A stretch of 64,000 nucleotides of DNA. Source: Caldifarciminota bacterium. Lineage in GTDB: Bacteria > Hydrothermota > UBA3073. The notes under the pieces are model-generated. The model was not told the origin of the DNA. It worked only from the letters and a program-made list of their open reading frames with translations, and made no database searches. Every line of letters begins with the position of its first letter. The stretch's first letter is position 1. The DNA lies in the NCBI GenBank assembly GCA_030606335.1, contig JAUWGP010000006.1, positions 35,797 through 99,796 on the forward strand, read 5' to 3'. Shown in pieces: positions 1-8,190 of the stretch. The position numbers were made by a program, and so were the translations under genes.

Positions 1-1
1 A

Positions 2-1393
2 GCAGAACTTGATGTTAGAGCTGAATGGACCCAAAAAAGAACGGATTTTGAACAGGCAACTAGTGAGAAAAGAAAGGAATTAGAGAGAAGGGAACGAAAC
101 CTTGAAGAAAAAGAAAAAAACACAGAGCGAAGAGGAGATCTCATCAGGAAAAAAGAGAGAGAACTTGAAAATAGAGAAAGGATAATTAAATCAAAAGAAT
201 GCCAGCTGGAAAATGAAGAAAAGAAACTCGATGTGTCTATGGCGGAGGTGACATCCAAACTTGAAAGAATATCCAATATGACAAAAGAAGATGCAAAAAA
301 GGTTCTTATGTCAAATCTTGAAGAAGAAGCACGACTCGAAGCAATGCATAAAATATATGAAATAAAAGAAAAAGCAAACAGAGATTCTGAAAAAGAAGCT
401 AAAAAAATAATAACTCTTGCTATACAAAGATATGCACAAACGCGGACCATAGAGTCTACAGTAACAACCGTAGATCTTCCCTCAGATGAGGTTAAGGGAA
501 GACTTATTGGTAGAGAAGGAAGAAACATAAAAGCTTTTGAAGTAGCAACTGGCGTTGATCTTCTAATAGATGATACTCCTGAGGTTGTAACAATTTCTTC
601 TTTTGACCCTATAAAAAGGGAGGTTGCAAAAATATCACTTGAAAAATTAATAACAGATGGAAGGATTCATCCTGCTCGCATAGAAGAAATAATCGAGGAA
701 TCTAAGAAGGAAATAGAAGCTTATCTTAAAAAGGTTGGAGAAGAGACTATAATCGAAATGGAAATAAAAGGTTTATCACCAGAATTAGTAAAACTATTAG
801 GGAAATTAAAATTTAGGACAAGCTATGGTCAAAATGTCCTGGAACATTCTAAAGAGGTTGCAAACCTTGCTTGCCTTATGGCACAGGAGCTTGAATTAGA
901 TTCGGAACTTGCAAAAAGGGCGGGACTCCTGCATGATATAGGTAAGTCAGTTAGTCAGGACACCGTCGGAACCCATCAGGAAATAGGTGCAGAGATTGCT
1001 AAAAGAAACGGTGAAAAGGATGAAGTCGTAAAGGCAATTGCATCACACCATGATTCTGTAGAATATCTTACACCCATTGCTGTTTTGATTTCAGCGGCTG
1101 ATGCAATATCTGGTGCTAGACCTGGTGCAAGGAGAGAAACCTTTGAGGCATATGTAGAAAGACTTGAAAAACTTGAAGAGGTTGCGCTTCGTTTCACTGG
1201 AGTTGATAAGGCATATGCTATTCAAGCAGGTAGAGAAATACGAGTTATAGTACAACCACAGGATATTAAAGATGAGGAAGTCCAAGATATTGCGGACAGA
1301 ATAGCCAAAAAAATTGAAGGTGAATTAAAATATCCTGGTCAGATTAAGGTAACCGTTGTAAGAGAAAAACGAGCAATACAATTTGCAAAATAG
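2..1393 (+). CDS. rny: Ribonuclease Y (5' end outside window)
   Basis: Membrane-associated endoribonuclease that starts mRNA turnover. The reading frame is open from base 2, so the gene begins before the window; the ATG at 233 is internal. The first ~120 visible residues are a Lys/Glu/Arg-rich coiled coil, as in the family after its N-terminal membrane anchor (not visible). Then comes a KH domain with the GxxG-type loop GRLIGREGRNIKAFE and a C-terminal HD phosphohydrolase domain with HSKEVANLA and LLHDIGK. The C-terminus is complete and ends in TAG. ymdB follows, the usual rny-ymdB pairing. Identification is firm; only the membrane segment is missing. Confidence 0.96.
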   Translation, partial: AELDVRAEWTQKRTDFEQATSEKRKELERRERNLEEKEKNTERRGDLIRKKERELENRERIIKSKECQLENEEKKLDVSMAEVTSKLERISNMTKEDAKKVLMSNLEEEARLEAMHKIYEIKEKANRDSEKEAKKIITLAIQRYAQTRTIESTVTTVDLPSDEVKGRLIGREGRNIKAFEVATGVDLLIDDTPEVVTISSFDPIKREVAKISLEKLITDGRIHPARIEEIIEESKKEIEAYLKKVGEETIIEMEIKGLSPELVKLLGKLKFRTSYGQNVLEHSKEVANLACLMAQELELDSELAKRAGLLHDIGKSVSQDTVGTHQEIGAEIAKRNGEKDEVVKAIASHHDSVEYLTPIAVLISAADAISGARPGARRETFEAYVERLEKLEEVALRFTGVDKAYAIQAGREIRVIVQPQDIKDEEVQDIADRIAKKIEGELKYPGQIKVTVVREKRAIQFAK

Positions 1394-1410
1394 ATTAAGA
1401 TTATTTATAT

Positions 1411-1438
1411 TTGACAGAAACCTGCTCCGCCTTATATG
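1411..1438 (+). promoter_or_regulatory. Possible sigma70-type promoter before ymdB
   Basis: TTGACA at 1411-1416 and TATATG at 1433-1438, 16 bp apart, in the rny-ymdB gap. The -10 is imperfect; readthrough from rny is also possible. Confidence 0.4.
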
Positions 1439-1502
1439 GCAGATATAAGTATATGAGAATATCAGGAAATCTAACCAACATATTTTCTTAACACAATTCA
1501 TA

Positions 1503-2279
1503 ATGAAAATATTATTCATAGGCGATATATTTGGTAGACCTGGGAGGATTGTATGCTCCAGAGTTTTACCTACAATTAAACAAGAACAACAAATAGACTT
1601 TGTTATTGCTAATGGTGAAAATGCTGCAGGTGGATTCGGGATTACTCCTCCTGTTATAAATGAATTGAAACTACTTGGTATTGATTGTATAACAAGTGGT
1701 AATCATCTTTGGGACCAAAAGGAGATAATCCCTTATCTCAATAAAGAGAATGATGATATTCTCAGACCATTAAATTATCCTGATGGTGTTCCTGGAATAG
1801 GTTCTCATATATACAAAAAAATCGGTATAATAAACCTACTCGGAAGAACATTTGTTAACTCAATTATAAACTGCCCATTCAGAACAGGTATAAGAGAAGC
1901 GGAGAATATAAGGGAAAAAACCAAGATAATAGTCGTAGATTTTCATGCGGAAACAACTGCTGAAAAACAGGCTCTTGCACTATGGCTCGATGGAAAAGTC
2001 TCTGCAGTGCTAGGTACTCATACACACGTACAGACAGCAGATGAACGAATACTTCCATCCGGTACAGCTTTCATAACCGACGTAGGTATGACAGGTCCCT
2101 TCAATTCAGTGATAGGAGCAAAACCAAAAGAATCCATAGAAAGATTTCTGTATGGTATTCCAAAAAGACTAAAGGTAGCAAATGAAGGGAATAGGTTTAA
2201 TGGGGTAATAGTTGAGATTAATGATGAAACTGGTAAGTCAATATCGATAGAGAGATTAAACTTCCCGGTTGATAGCTAA
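1503..2279 (+). CDS. ymdB: YmdB-family metallophosphoesterase
   Basis: Calcineurin-like phosphoesterase of the TIGR00282/YmdB family, whose characterised members hydrolyse 2',3'-cyclic nucleotides. The sequence shows the N-terminal metal motif GDIFGRPGR, the ANGENAAGG segment, the SGNHLWD metal/catalytic motif and a later GTHTHVQTADERILP motif. The length of 258 residues is normal. The ATG at 1503 starts directly with the first beta strand (MKILFIGD), but no good ribosome binding site is visible before it. It lies 109 bp after rny, a conserved neighbour in many bacteria, which suggests a shared role in RNA turnover. Confidence 0.93.
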   Translation: MKILFIGDIFGRPGRIVCSRVLPTIKQEQQIDFVIANGENAAGGFGITPPVINELKLLGIDCITSGNHLWDQKEIIPYLNKENDDILRPLNYPDGVPGIGSHIYKKIGIINLLGRTFVNSIINCPFRTGIREAENIREKTKIIVVDFHAETTAEKQALALWLDGKVSAVLGTHTHVQTADERILPSGTAFITDVGMTGPFNSVIGAKPKESIERFLYGIPKRLKVANEGNRFNGVIVEINDETGKSISIERLNFPVDS

Positions 2280-2769
2280 GTTATAGGTTAAATGCGTAAT
2301 GTTGGATGTTAAATGTTTAATGTTGGATGTTAAATGTTAATTAGTTGATTAGTTAATTGTTGAATGTGAAATGTTAGATGTTGAATGTTTAATGTTAATC
2401 AGTTGATTGGTTGATTAGTTGAATTGTTAATTAGTTGAATATTGGATGTTACATGTTGAATGGGAAATTAACGATTGGAGATTGAAGATTACGAATTTAT
2501 AATATCCACTTGAAAATTGGATTGATCCTTTAACCATATTACTTTTTTACTTTTACCTTTTACTTTTTACTTTTACCTTTTTACTTATCTAATGACTCCA
2601 AGACCCAATTAACCCAATAAACTCGACAAACTCAACAAATTTATCCCGTGAAATACGACTTGTCCCATGAAATGTGTAACTATTTCATCAGGAAGCATAC
2701 TTCACTGGGACTCAATAAACCGTGTAAACGCAATAAACGCAATAAACTTTGACTTATTAGGGAGGAGCT
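2280..2769. repeat. Intergenic block of degenerate short-motif repeats
   Basis: 490 bp with no credible gene. Bases ~2285-2470 are iterated variants of AATGTTGAATGTTAAATG and TTAGTTGATTAGTTG. Bases ~2537-2588 iterate TTTTTACTTTTACC. Bases ~2600-2750 carry short repeats such as AACCCAATAAAC and ACGCAATAAACGCAATAAAC. The first motif set recurs in reverse complement at 63840-63935. Confidence 0.75.
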
Positions 2770-3108
2770 ATGAAGGTATTAGACCATAATGATATAGAAC
2801 TTGAAAATGTTAAAATAGAGGGTGCAAAGTGTGTAAAGGTGAGATGGGCAATAACAAAAGATGATGGCGCTCCCAATTTCGCCATGAGAGTATTTGAAAT
2901 AGAGAAGGGGGGACATACACCTTACCATACACATCCATATGAACACGAGGTATATATCCTCGAGGGAAAGGGTATCCTGAAATTTGAGGATAAAGAATTT
3001 ACATTTGAAGAAGGGTATGTCATATTCGTAGACCCTGGCAAAATACATGGTTTCTGTAATACAGGGAATTCAACTCTAAAATTCATCTGCATTATTCCTC
3101 ATATATAA
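2770..3108 (+). CDS. Small cupin-domain protein
   Basis: A 112-residue single-domain cupin. It shows the metal-binding cupin motif 1 (GGHTPYHTHPYEHEVYILEG) and motif 2 (PGKIHGFCNTGN), with the His/Glu ligands present. The ATG at 2770 has a strong Shine-Dalgarno (GGGAGGAGCT). Such proteins may bind a metal and a small molecule or act as isomerases or oxygenases; the substrate cannot be read from the sequence. It is flanked by repeat-rich DNA and appears monocistronic. Confidence 0.85.
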   Translation: MKVLDHNDIELENVKIEGAKCVKVRWAITKDDGAPNFAMRVFEIEKGGHTPYHTHPYEHEVYILEGKGILKFEDKEFTFEEGYVIFVDPGKIHGFCNTGNSTLKFICIIPHI

Positions 3109-3233
3109 GTTTGTTAGTTGGCTAGTTTGTTAGTTAGCTAGTTTGTTAGTTAGCTAGTTGGTTAGATGGAGTGACACCCCTCAGGGTGTTATCCCTGATG
3201 CTGTAATCCACAATCTTTAGGTTGCGTTATTAG
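3109..3233. repeat. GTTAGTTAGCTAG repeats and a small hairpin
   Basis: Bases ~3110-3167 iterate GTTAGTTAGCTAGTTT-like units. A hairpin follows (ACACCC 3174-3179, loop CTCA, GGGTGT 3184-3189) inside a GGAG...ATCCC context that resembles the dispersed palindromes elsewhere in the window. Confidence 0.6.
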
Positions 3234-3269
3234 TTGGATGGTTTACTCTCCCCCAAGATTGATATAACT

Positions 3270-5099
3270 ATGTATGATGTGATAGTTATAGGTGGTGGTC
3301 ACGCTGGTATTGAGGCAGCACTCGCTGCTCATCGAATGGGTTGTAATACCCTGCTTATTACCGGGAAGATAGAGAGTATAGGCGAACTCTCCTGCAACCC
3401 GGCAATTGGGGGGATAGGTAAAAGTCAGTTGGTCTTTGAAATAGATTCACTTGGGGGAGTTCAGGGTTGGGTAACTGACAGATGCGGTATACATTTCAAG
3501 ATGTTGAATAGAAGCAAGGGACCCGCTGTTTGGTCACTCAGAACCCAGGTTGACAGGAATGCCTATAAGAAAATAATGAGGGAGATATTAACAAAATCGG
3601 GCCTACAAATAATTGAGGAACTCGCTGAGGATATTATAACTGATCATGGACAGATAGTAGGCGTAAGAACCCAAAAAAATGAATATCATGCTAAAGCAAT
3701 CATTCTCACCACAGGAACCTTTCTCTCGGGGATAATACATATCGGTTCGAATAGCTTTCCTGCTGGTAGATATAACGAACCACCCGCTTATAAACTTTCT
3801 ACATCACTTGAGAAATTAGGATTTAAACTTGGCAGATTAAAAACAGGCACCTCGGCAAGGATAAAAAAGACATCTGTAGATACAGCAGAAATGGAAATAC
3901 AAACACCAGACGAGATTCCACATAATTTCTCACATCAGACCAAAGAATTTAACCCACCCCGTGAGCCTTGTTATTTGACCCATACGACAGAGGAAACACA
4001 TAAAATTATACATAAAAATCTCCACAAATCACCATGGATAAAGGGTAATATCAAGGCAACTGGTGTAAGATACTGTCCTTCAATAGAAGACAAACTTGTT
4101 AAGTTTCCAGAAAAAATGTCACATCATGTGTTTGTTGAACCCGATGGTCTGGATAGTGATATACTCTACCTTGGGGGTGTCTCAACCTCATTGCCAGAGG
4201 AAGTCCAGCTTGAATTTCTCCATACTATACCTGGGTTAGAAAGGACAGAGATTGTACAACCTGGTTATGCTATCGAATACGATTTCGTCCTTCCAACACA
4301 GTTGTATGTCACACTTGAAACAAAACACGTAAAAAATCTTTTTCTGGCAGGTCAAATAAATGGAACCTCTGGATATGAAGAGGCAGCTGCTCAGGGTATT
4401 ATGGCAGGGATTAATTCAGTGCTTAGTCTTAAAAGTAAAGAGCCATTCATACTTTCTCGCTCTTCAGCATACATAGGTGTTCTTATTGATGATATTGTCA
4501 CAAAGGGTACAGAAGAACCCTACAGGATGTTTACCTCAAGAGTCGAACACCGACTTACCCTTCGACAGGATAATGCAGATGAGCGTCTTATGAAATATGG
4601 AAGAAAATTTGGACTTATAAGAGAGGATGTGTACAAAAAAGTTGAAAAAAGAAGAGATAAAGTCCAAAATGTTATTAAAAAATTAAAAAAAACCTATCTG
4701 GGTGAAAAAGATATATCCAAATTTAGAAATATAGAACCTGGAGTAAACCTATTTACCCTCCTTAAACGTCCAGATATTGATCTAAATGTAATAAATCAAT
4801 TCATCGAAGATATACCTGACAAAATTGTAGAAAAGGTCCAAATACTGGCAAAATACGATGGTTATATACAAAAGGAGGAAGAAATAATAAGGCATTCTCT
4901 TGAACTGGAAGAGAAAAAAATACCTGAGGATTTTGATTACAGAATGATAGAATCAATCTCAAACGAGACAAAAGACAAGCTATCCAGTATTCGTCCACTT
5001 ACACTTGGTCAGGCAAGCAGAATACCTGGAATAAGACCAAATGATATTATACTTCTCTCGATATGGCTCAAAAAGGCAGTAGGAAATGTAACCTTCTAA
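3270..5099 (+). CDS. mnmG: tRNA uridine 5-carboxymethylaminomethyl modification enzyme MnmG
   Basis: FAD-dependent enzyme that, with MnmE, modifies U34 of certain tRNAs. The N-terminal Rossmann motif YDVIVIGGGHAGIEAA binds FAD. The family signature CNPAIGGIGKSQLVFEIDSLGG and the later GTSGYEEAAAQGIMAGIN region are intact, as is the C-terminal helical domain. I chose the ATG at 3270, just before YDVIVIGGG (609 residues). An ATG at 3234 would add 12 residues, and neither has a clear ribosome binding site. mnmE is not in this window. Confidence 0.95.
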   Translation: MYDVIVIGGGHAGIEAALAAHRMGCNTLLITGKIESIGELSCNPAIGGIGKSQLVFEIDSLGGVQGWVTDRCGIHFKMLNRSKGPAVWSLRTQVDRNAYKKIMREILTKSGLQIIEELAEDIITDHGQIVGVRTQKNEYHAKAIILTTGTFLSGIIHIGSNSFPAGRYNEPPAYKLSTSLEKLGFKLGRLKTGTSARIKKTSVDTAEMEIQTPDEIPHNFSHQTKEFNPPREPCYLTHTTEETHKIIHKNLHKSPWIKGNIKATGVRYCPSIEDKLVKFPEKMSHHVFVEPDGLDSDILYLGGVSTSLPEEVQLEFLHTIPGLERTEIVQPGYAIEYDFVLPTQLYVTLETKHVKNLFLAGQINGTSGYEEAAAQGIMAGINSVLSLKSKEPFILSRSSAYIGVLIDDIVTKGTEEPYRMFTSRVEHRLTLRQDNADERLMKYGRKFGLIREDVYKKVEKRRDKVQNVIKKLKKTYLGEKDISKFRNIEPGVNLFTLLKRPDIDLNVINQFIEDIPDKIVEKVQILAKYDGYIQKEEEIIRHSLELEEKKIPEDFDYRMIESISNETKDKLSSIRPLTLGQASRIPGIRPNDIILLSIWLKKAVGNVTF

Positions 5100-5177
5100 C
5101 AGTGCTATACTTTATTATATACTTTTTGTCTATAATCGTCATTCTTCAGTCTCATATCTTTAAAAGAGGAGGAACAA

Positions 5178-5954
5178 ATGCTTGATGAAACTATAATATC
5201 AAAGGCTATCATTGAAACATATATGAAGAAGTTAATAGATGTCTTAAATAGCGACGTTGCCATTGCTGGTGCCGGTCCATCAGGATTAACTGCCGGTTAT
5301 TATCTTAAAAAACATAATCCCACTTTAAAGGTCATACTCTTTGAACGTAAGCTCTCAATAGGTGGTGGTATGTGGGGTGGTGGAATGATGATGAATGAGA
5401 TAGTTGTTCAGGAAGAGGGTAGGGAGATTCTCGATGAGTTTGGTATAAACAATAAAAAATTCGAAGATGGTTACTATACCGCAGATTCAATAGAGGCAAT
5501 AACAACTTTAGCTTCTCAAGCAGTGAAGACTGGACTAAGGATATTTAACACCATCTCTGTTGAGGATGTTATAATTGAAAGTGACAGAGTAAATGGGGTT
5601 GTCATCAACTGGACACCATCAGTTGACACAGGACTACATGTAGACCCCCTGGCTATAAGAGCAAATTTCTTGATAGATGCTACCGGGCATCCCTCTGAGA
5701 TTGCACATATAATCGAAAGAAAGGGTAAAAAGTTACTTACCAATACCGGAAAAATAATTGGTGAGGGAGCAATGTTTGCAGACAAGGCAGAATCAGTAAT
5801 TATAGAAAATAGCAAAGAGGTTTTTCCAAATTTGTGGGTATGTGGAATGGCTGCAAATGCAGTCTTTGGAGGACCCAGAATGGGTCCCATATTTGGTGGG
5901 ATGTTGCTTTCAGGTAAATCAGTAGCAGAGAAGATACTTCAAAAAATTGGATAA
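5178..5954 (+). CDS. thi4: Thi4-family thiazole synthase, sulfide-dependent type
   Basis: Makes the adenylated thiazole precursor of thiamine from NAD and glycine. The FAD/NAD fold begins with [16 protein letters not shown] (~27-42), followed by the family-specific [14 protein letters not shown] and, near the C-terminus, [21 protein letters not shown]. At the position where yeast Thi4 carries its suicide sulfur-donor Cys205, this protein has His154 (TGLHVDPL), as in archaeal enzymes that take free sulfide and turn over repeatedly. The start ATG has a strong GAGGAGG site. No THI-box (TPP riboswitch) sequence is apparent in the 78-bp leader. No other thiamine gene is nearby. Confidence 0.92.
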   Translation: MLDETIISKAIIETYMKKLIDVLNSDVAIAGAGPSGLTAGYYLKKHNPTLKVILFERKLSIGGGMWGGGMMMNEIVVQEEGREILDEFGINNKKFEDGYYTADSIEAITTLASQAVKTGLRIFNTISVEDVIIESDRVNGVVINWTPSVDTGLHVDPLAIRANFLIDATGHPSEIAHIIERKGKKLLTNTGKIIGEGAMFADKAESVIIENSKEVFPNLWVCGMAANAVFGGPRMGPIFGGMLLSGKSVAEKILQKIG

Positions 5955-5978
5955 ATACAGATTGCTAATGGGTATCTG

Positions 5979-6017
5979 TCATTACGAGCGAACGGAGTGA
6001 GCGTGGCAATCTCATCC
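5979..6017. repeat. Dispersed CATTGCGAG...CAATCTC repeat, single copy
   Basis: Begins GTCATTACGAG and ends GCAATCTCATCC. It closely matches the copy at 24960-25000, and paired copies lie at 9058-9162, 23902-24005 and 25021-25091. Confidence 0.8.
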
Positions 6018-6055
6018 TCTATGTCACCATTGTCCCACTTTCATAGGATAATTAT

Positions 6056-6625
6056 TTATCCAACTATTATATCATCAAGCCTGCGTTTGGGTACATGATG
6101 TACTTCATTACTATCCCGCCAGTATTCTATATCTTCACCCTCTTTAATTTCCTCGATTACAACCTCCTCCTTTGGCTTACCGAGTGCCAATACAAGTAAT
6201 ATCTCAAAGGAATCTACTATACCTAATGCTTTCTTTAGTCCTTTCCTATCTATCGAAGCAATAATACAACCACCTAAACCTTTTTCTGTAGCACCAAGAA
6301 GAATACTCTGTACTGCAATTCCATGGTCACAATTAACAGACTTCTTTATCCGAGTATCACAGAGTATAACTATATATGCAGAAGGTCGTTCATCATCAGC
6401 GGGTCCTTGCCAATCTTTTAGATAACCTGCCCAGGAAAGGTGAGGAAATATGAGAGCATTTTTTTCTATATCATTGGAAATGATATACTTCAAGGGCTGC
6501 AAATTAGCAGCTGAAGGTGACAGCCTGGCAAGATTAATAAGCTTCTTCAGTATATTTAGCTCTATAGTAATTCCCTGATAAAATCGTCGGAAGCTCCTAT
6601 TTCTTATTATCAAATCCTCAATCAT
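6056..6625 (-). CDS. Nitroreductase-family protein
   Basis: FMN-dependent nitroreductase-like oxidoreductase of about 189 residues. The N-terminal RNRSFRRFY segment (R..S.R.F) and the ARLSPSAANLQPLKYII motif are typical of the family's FMN-binding region. The GATEKGLGGCIIASIDR segment and the C-terminal LALGKP motif also fit. I start it at the ATG at 6625 because AGGGGG lies five bases upstream; a longer frame reaches 6688 but has no such site. The substrate is unknown. It is transcribed divergently from the cold-shock gene and has its own consensus promoter. Confidence 0.88.
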   Translation of the reverse strand: MIEDLIIRNRSFRRFYQGITIELNILKKLINLARLSPSAANLQPLKYIISNDIEKNALIFPHLSWAGYLKDWQGPADDERPSAYIVILCDTRIKKSVNCDHGIAVQSILLGATEKGLGGCIIASIDRKGLKKALGIVDSFEILLVLALGKPKEEVVIEEIKEGEDIEYWRDSNEVHHVPKRRLDDIIVG

Positions 6626-6672
6626 AATTATCCCCCTATAATTCCTTTGCAAAAATCTCTGCTTTACTTTGT

Positions 6673-6732
6673 GGGTTCGATAAATCAAACCCCTACATTA
6701 CTAGTTCGACAAATCAAACCCCTACATTACTA
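6673..6732. repeat. Tandem copies of a TGTAGGGG palindromic element
   Basis: On the minus strand, 6673-6697 reads TGTAGGGGTTTGATTTATCG and then AACCC. A second copy follows at 6703-6732. The element at 26436-26460 is the same sequence in the opposite orientation, and the similarity continues through GTAAAGCAGA. Confidence 0.75.
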
Positions 6733-6783
6733 GTTAGTTCTCTTCTCCGCATGTTTCTATCTCTCAGAACCCATTTATTGCTA

Positions 6784-6812
6784 ATTATACTAAATAATGT
6801 GAAGAATGTCAA
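6784..6812 (-). promoter_or_regulatory. Consensus promoter for the nitroreductase gene
   Basis: On the minus strand, TTGACA (6812-6807), a 17-bp spacer and TATAAT (6789-6784): a perfect sigma70-type match. The predicted leader is about 150 nt and includes the two palindromic elements at 6673-6732. Confidence 0.85.
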
Positions 6813-6829
6813 GAAAATTAAAATTTTAC

Positions 6830-6858
6830 TTGACAAAAAGGAAAAAATATGTTATAAT
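6830..6858 (+). promoter_or_regulatory. Consensus promoter for the cold-shock gene
   Basis: TTGACA (6830-6835), 17-bp spacer, TATAAT (6853-6858). The -35 boxes of this promoter and the divergent one are only 17 bp apart. The predicted 5' leader is about 33 nt, much shorter than the structured leader of E. coli cspA. Confidence 0.9.
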
Positions 6859-6897
6859 CTCTTAAGTTTTTTGTTTTTTTTGAAAAGGGAGTAGCAC

Positions 6898-7101
6898 ATG
6901 GTACGTGGTAAAGTAAAATGGTTTAATGAATCCAAGGGATATGGATTTATTGAACGCGAGGATGGTAGTGGTGATGTCTTCGTCCACTACACTGAAATAC
7001 AGGGTGATGGTTTCAGAACCCTTCTTGAGGGTGATGAAGTCGAATTCGAAGTGGTGGATGATGATAAAGGACCAAAAGCAACTAATGTAAACAAAGTTTA
7101 A
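6898..7101 (+). CDS. csp: Cold-shock-domain protein
   Basis: A 67-residue single cold-shock domain that binds single-stranded nucleic acid as an RNA chaperone. RNP1 (KGYGFIE) and RNP2 (VFVHYTEI) are intact, preceded by the usual [11 protein letters not shown] start. The strong promoter, AAGGGAG ribosome binding site and strong downstream terminator indicate a highly expressed single-gene unit. Confidence 0.96.
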   Translation: MVRGKVKWFNESKGYGFIEREDGSGDVFVHYTEIQGDGFRTLLEGDEVEFEVVDDDKGPKATNVNKV

Positions 7102-7122
7102 ATGTCCTGACAGTCTACCCTA

Positions 7123-7156
7123 GGGCCGTAGCTTTAAAGCTACGGCCCTTTTAATT
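7123..7156 (+). terminator. Rho-independent terminator after csp
   Basis: A perfect 26-base palindrome at 7123-7148 (GGGCCGTAGCTTT / AAAGCTACGGCCC), followed by TTTTAATTT. Confidence 0.92.
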
Positions 7157-7317
7157 TAAATATACAGAACTCTTAAAATTTATTTTAATACAAATTTTAA
7201 ACTCCTCTTTCAGTCCCCTATTATTTAAAGTATCTTTTATAAGTTTCTTACAAATCTCTTATAAGTCCCTGTTAATTTTTAGTTTTTCAAATTCCTGTTA
7301 ATAAACAAAGAAATCGT

Positions 7318-7953
7318 CTATATCTCAATAACTCTGCCTGCTCCTCCCTCAATATACTTATCAGGATATAGTGACTTTATCTCAGACTTATACTGTGTAC
7401 AATGAGTAGAGCAAATAAGAGTTAAGCTTCTCAAAACATCGAAATCCTTGAAGCCATGTAGCCCACCTATAAGGGCATAGGGTTTACCATACATTGATGC
7501 TGCATTCAGAATATTCTTAACTCCAGAATGTGAACATCCAACAATCACAACCAAGCCTTTTTCTATTCTAATAACAAGTGATTGTTCTACATCATTTAAT
7601 TCTCCTGTCGAGTAGATATTTTCATGTATTTCAAGCGGTTCTTTAACCTTTATAACCTCGTCTGCAATTCTGGGTTCATGGTATGATAATGGAATATAGA
7701 GTTTCGCTTTTTTCTCTTTTAGAAAATCCGGGAGTCCCCCTGTATGATCCAGGTGAGCATGGGATATAACAATCTCGTTTATTTCATAAGGAAATATGTT
7801 AAGTTTCTTCATATTATGTAATAATATCTCCCCTTTTGTACCTGTATCAAAGAGTATTTTCTGATTATATACCTCTATTAGGCAGGAAAAACCCCAGTCA
7901 GCCCTCAAACCCTCTTTCCAAACGTCATTATCATAAATAATTGTAATTTTCAT
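7318..7953 (-). CDS. Metallo-beta-lactamase-fold hydrolase, COG1237 type
   Basis: A metal-dependent hydrolase of about 211 residues. It shows the HxHxDH signature (SHAHLDHTGGL), an upstream LFDTGTKG strand and the later VGCSHSGVKNIL and LIGGLHGF segments. These are characteristic of the COG1237 group, which includes the archaeal enzyme making the tetrahydromethanopterin precursor RFAP. Many bacterial members have unknown substrates, so I do not assign that reaction. The ATG at 7953 has AGGAGG upstream and is preferred over the longer frame to 7998. Confidence 0.88.
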   Translation of the reverse strand: MKITIIYDNDVWKEGLRADWGFSCLIEVYNQKILFDTGTKGEILLHNMKKLNIFPYEINEIVISHAHLDHTGGLPDFLKEKKAKLYIPLSYHEPRIADEVIKVKEPLEIHENIYSTGELNDVEQSLVIRIEKGLVVIVGCSHSGVKNILNAASMYGKPYALIGGLHGFKDFDVLRSLTLICSTHCTQYKSEIKSLYPDKYIEGGAGRVIEI

Positions 7954-8070
7954 CTTTCCTCCTATTGGTAAAATCAGTATTGTAAAAAACTTAACCACAG
8001 ATTCACCCTGTTAAATATTTACAAAATAAAGTACAAGTAACCACACTTGGTACTTTATTTAACAGGGGAG

Positions 8071-8171
8071 CCACAGAGAATCTTTAGTATTAAGAGATTA
8101 TAAAAGATTTTTTATTCCCCTACTTCCTGCCCCGCACCTATACATAGGTGCGGGGTGAATGTCCTCTGTGG
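8071..8171. repeat. CCACAGAG / CTCTGTGG bounded intergenic element
   Basis: About 100 bp with CCACAGAG at the left and CTCTGTGG at the right, overlapping the region just past the end of the UDG gene. Similar elements lie near 23548-23589, 23741-23850 and 39169-39290. Confidence 0.6.
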
Positions 8172-8190
8172 TTTTTCATATTCTTTTATA

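Noticed and set aside
5100..5177. TPP riboswitch before the thiazole synthase gene
   Set aside because: The 78-bp leader has no recognisable THI-box and is too short for the full aptamer plus expression platform.
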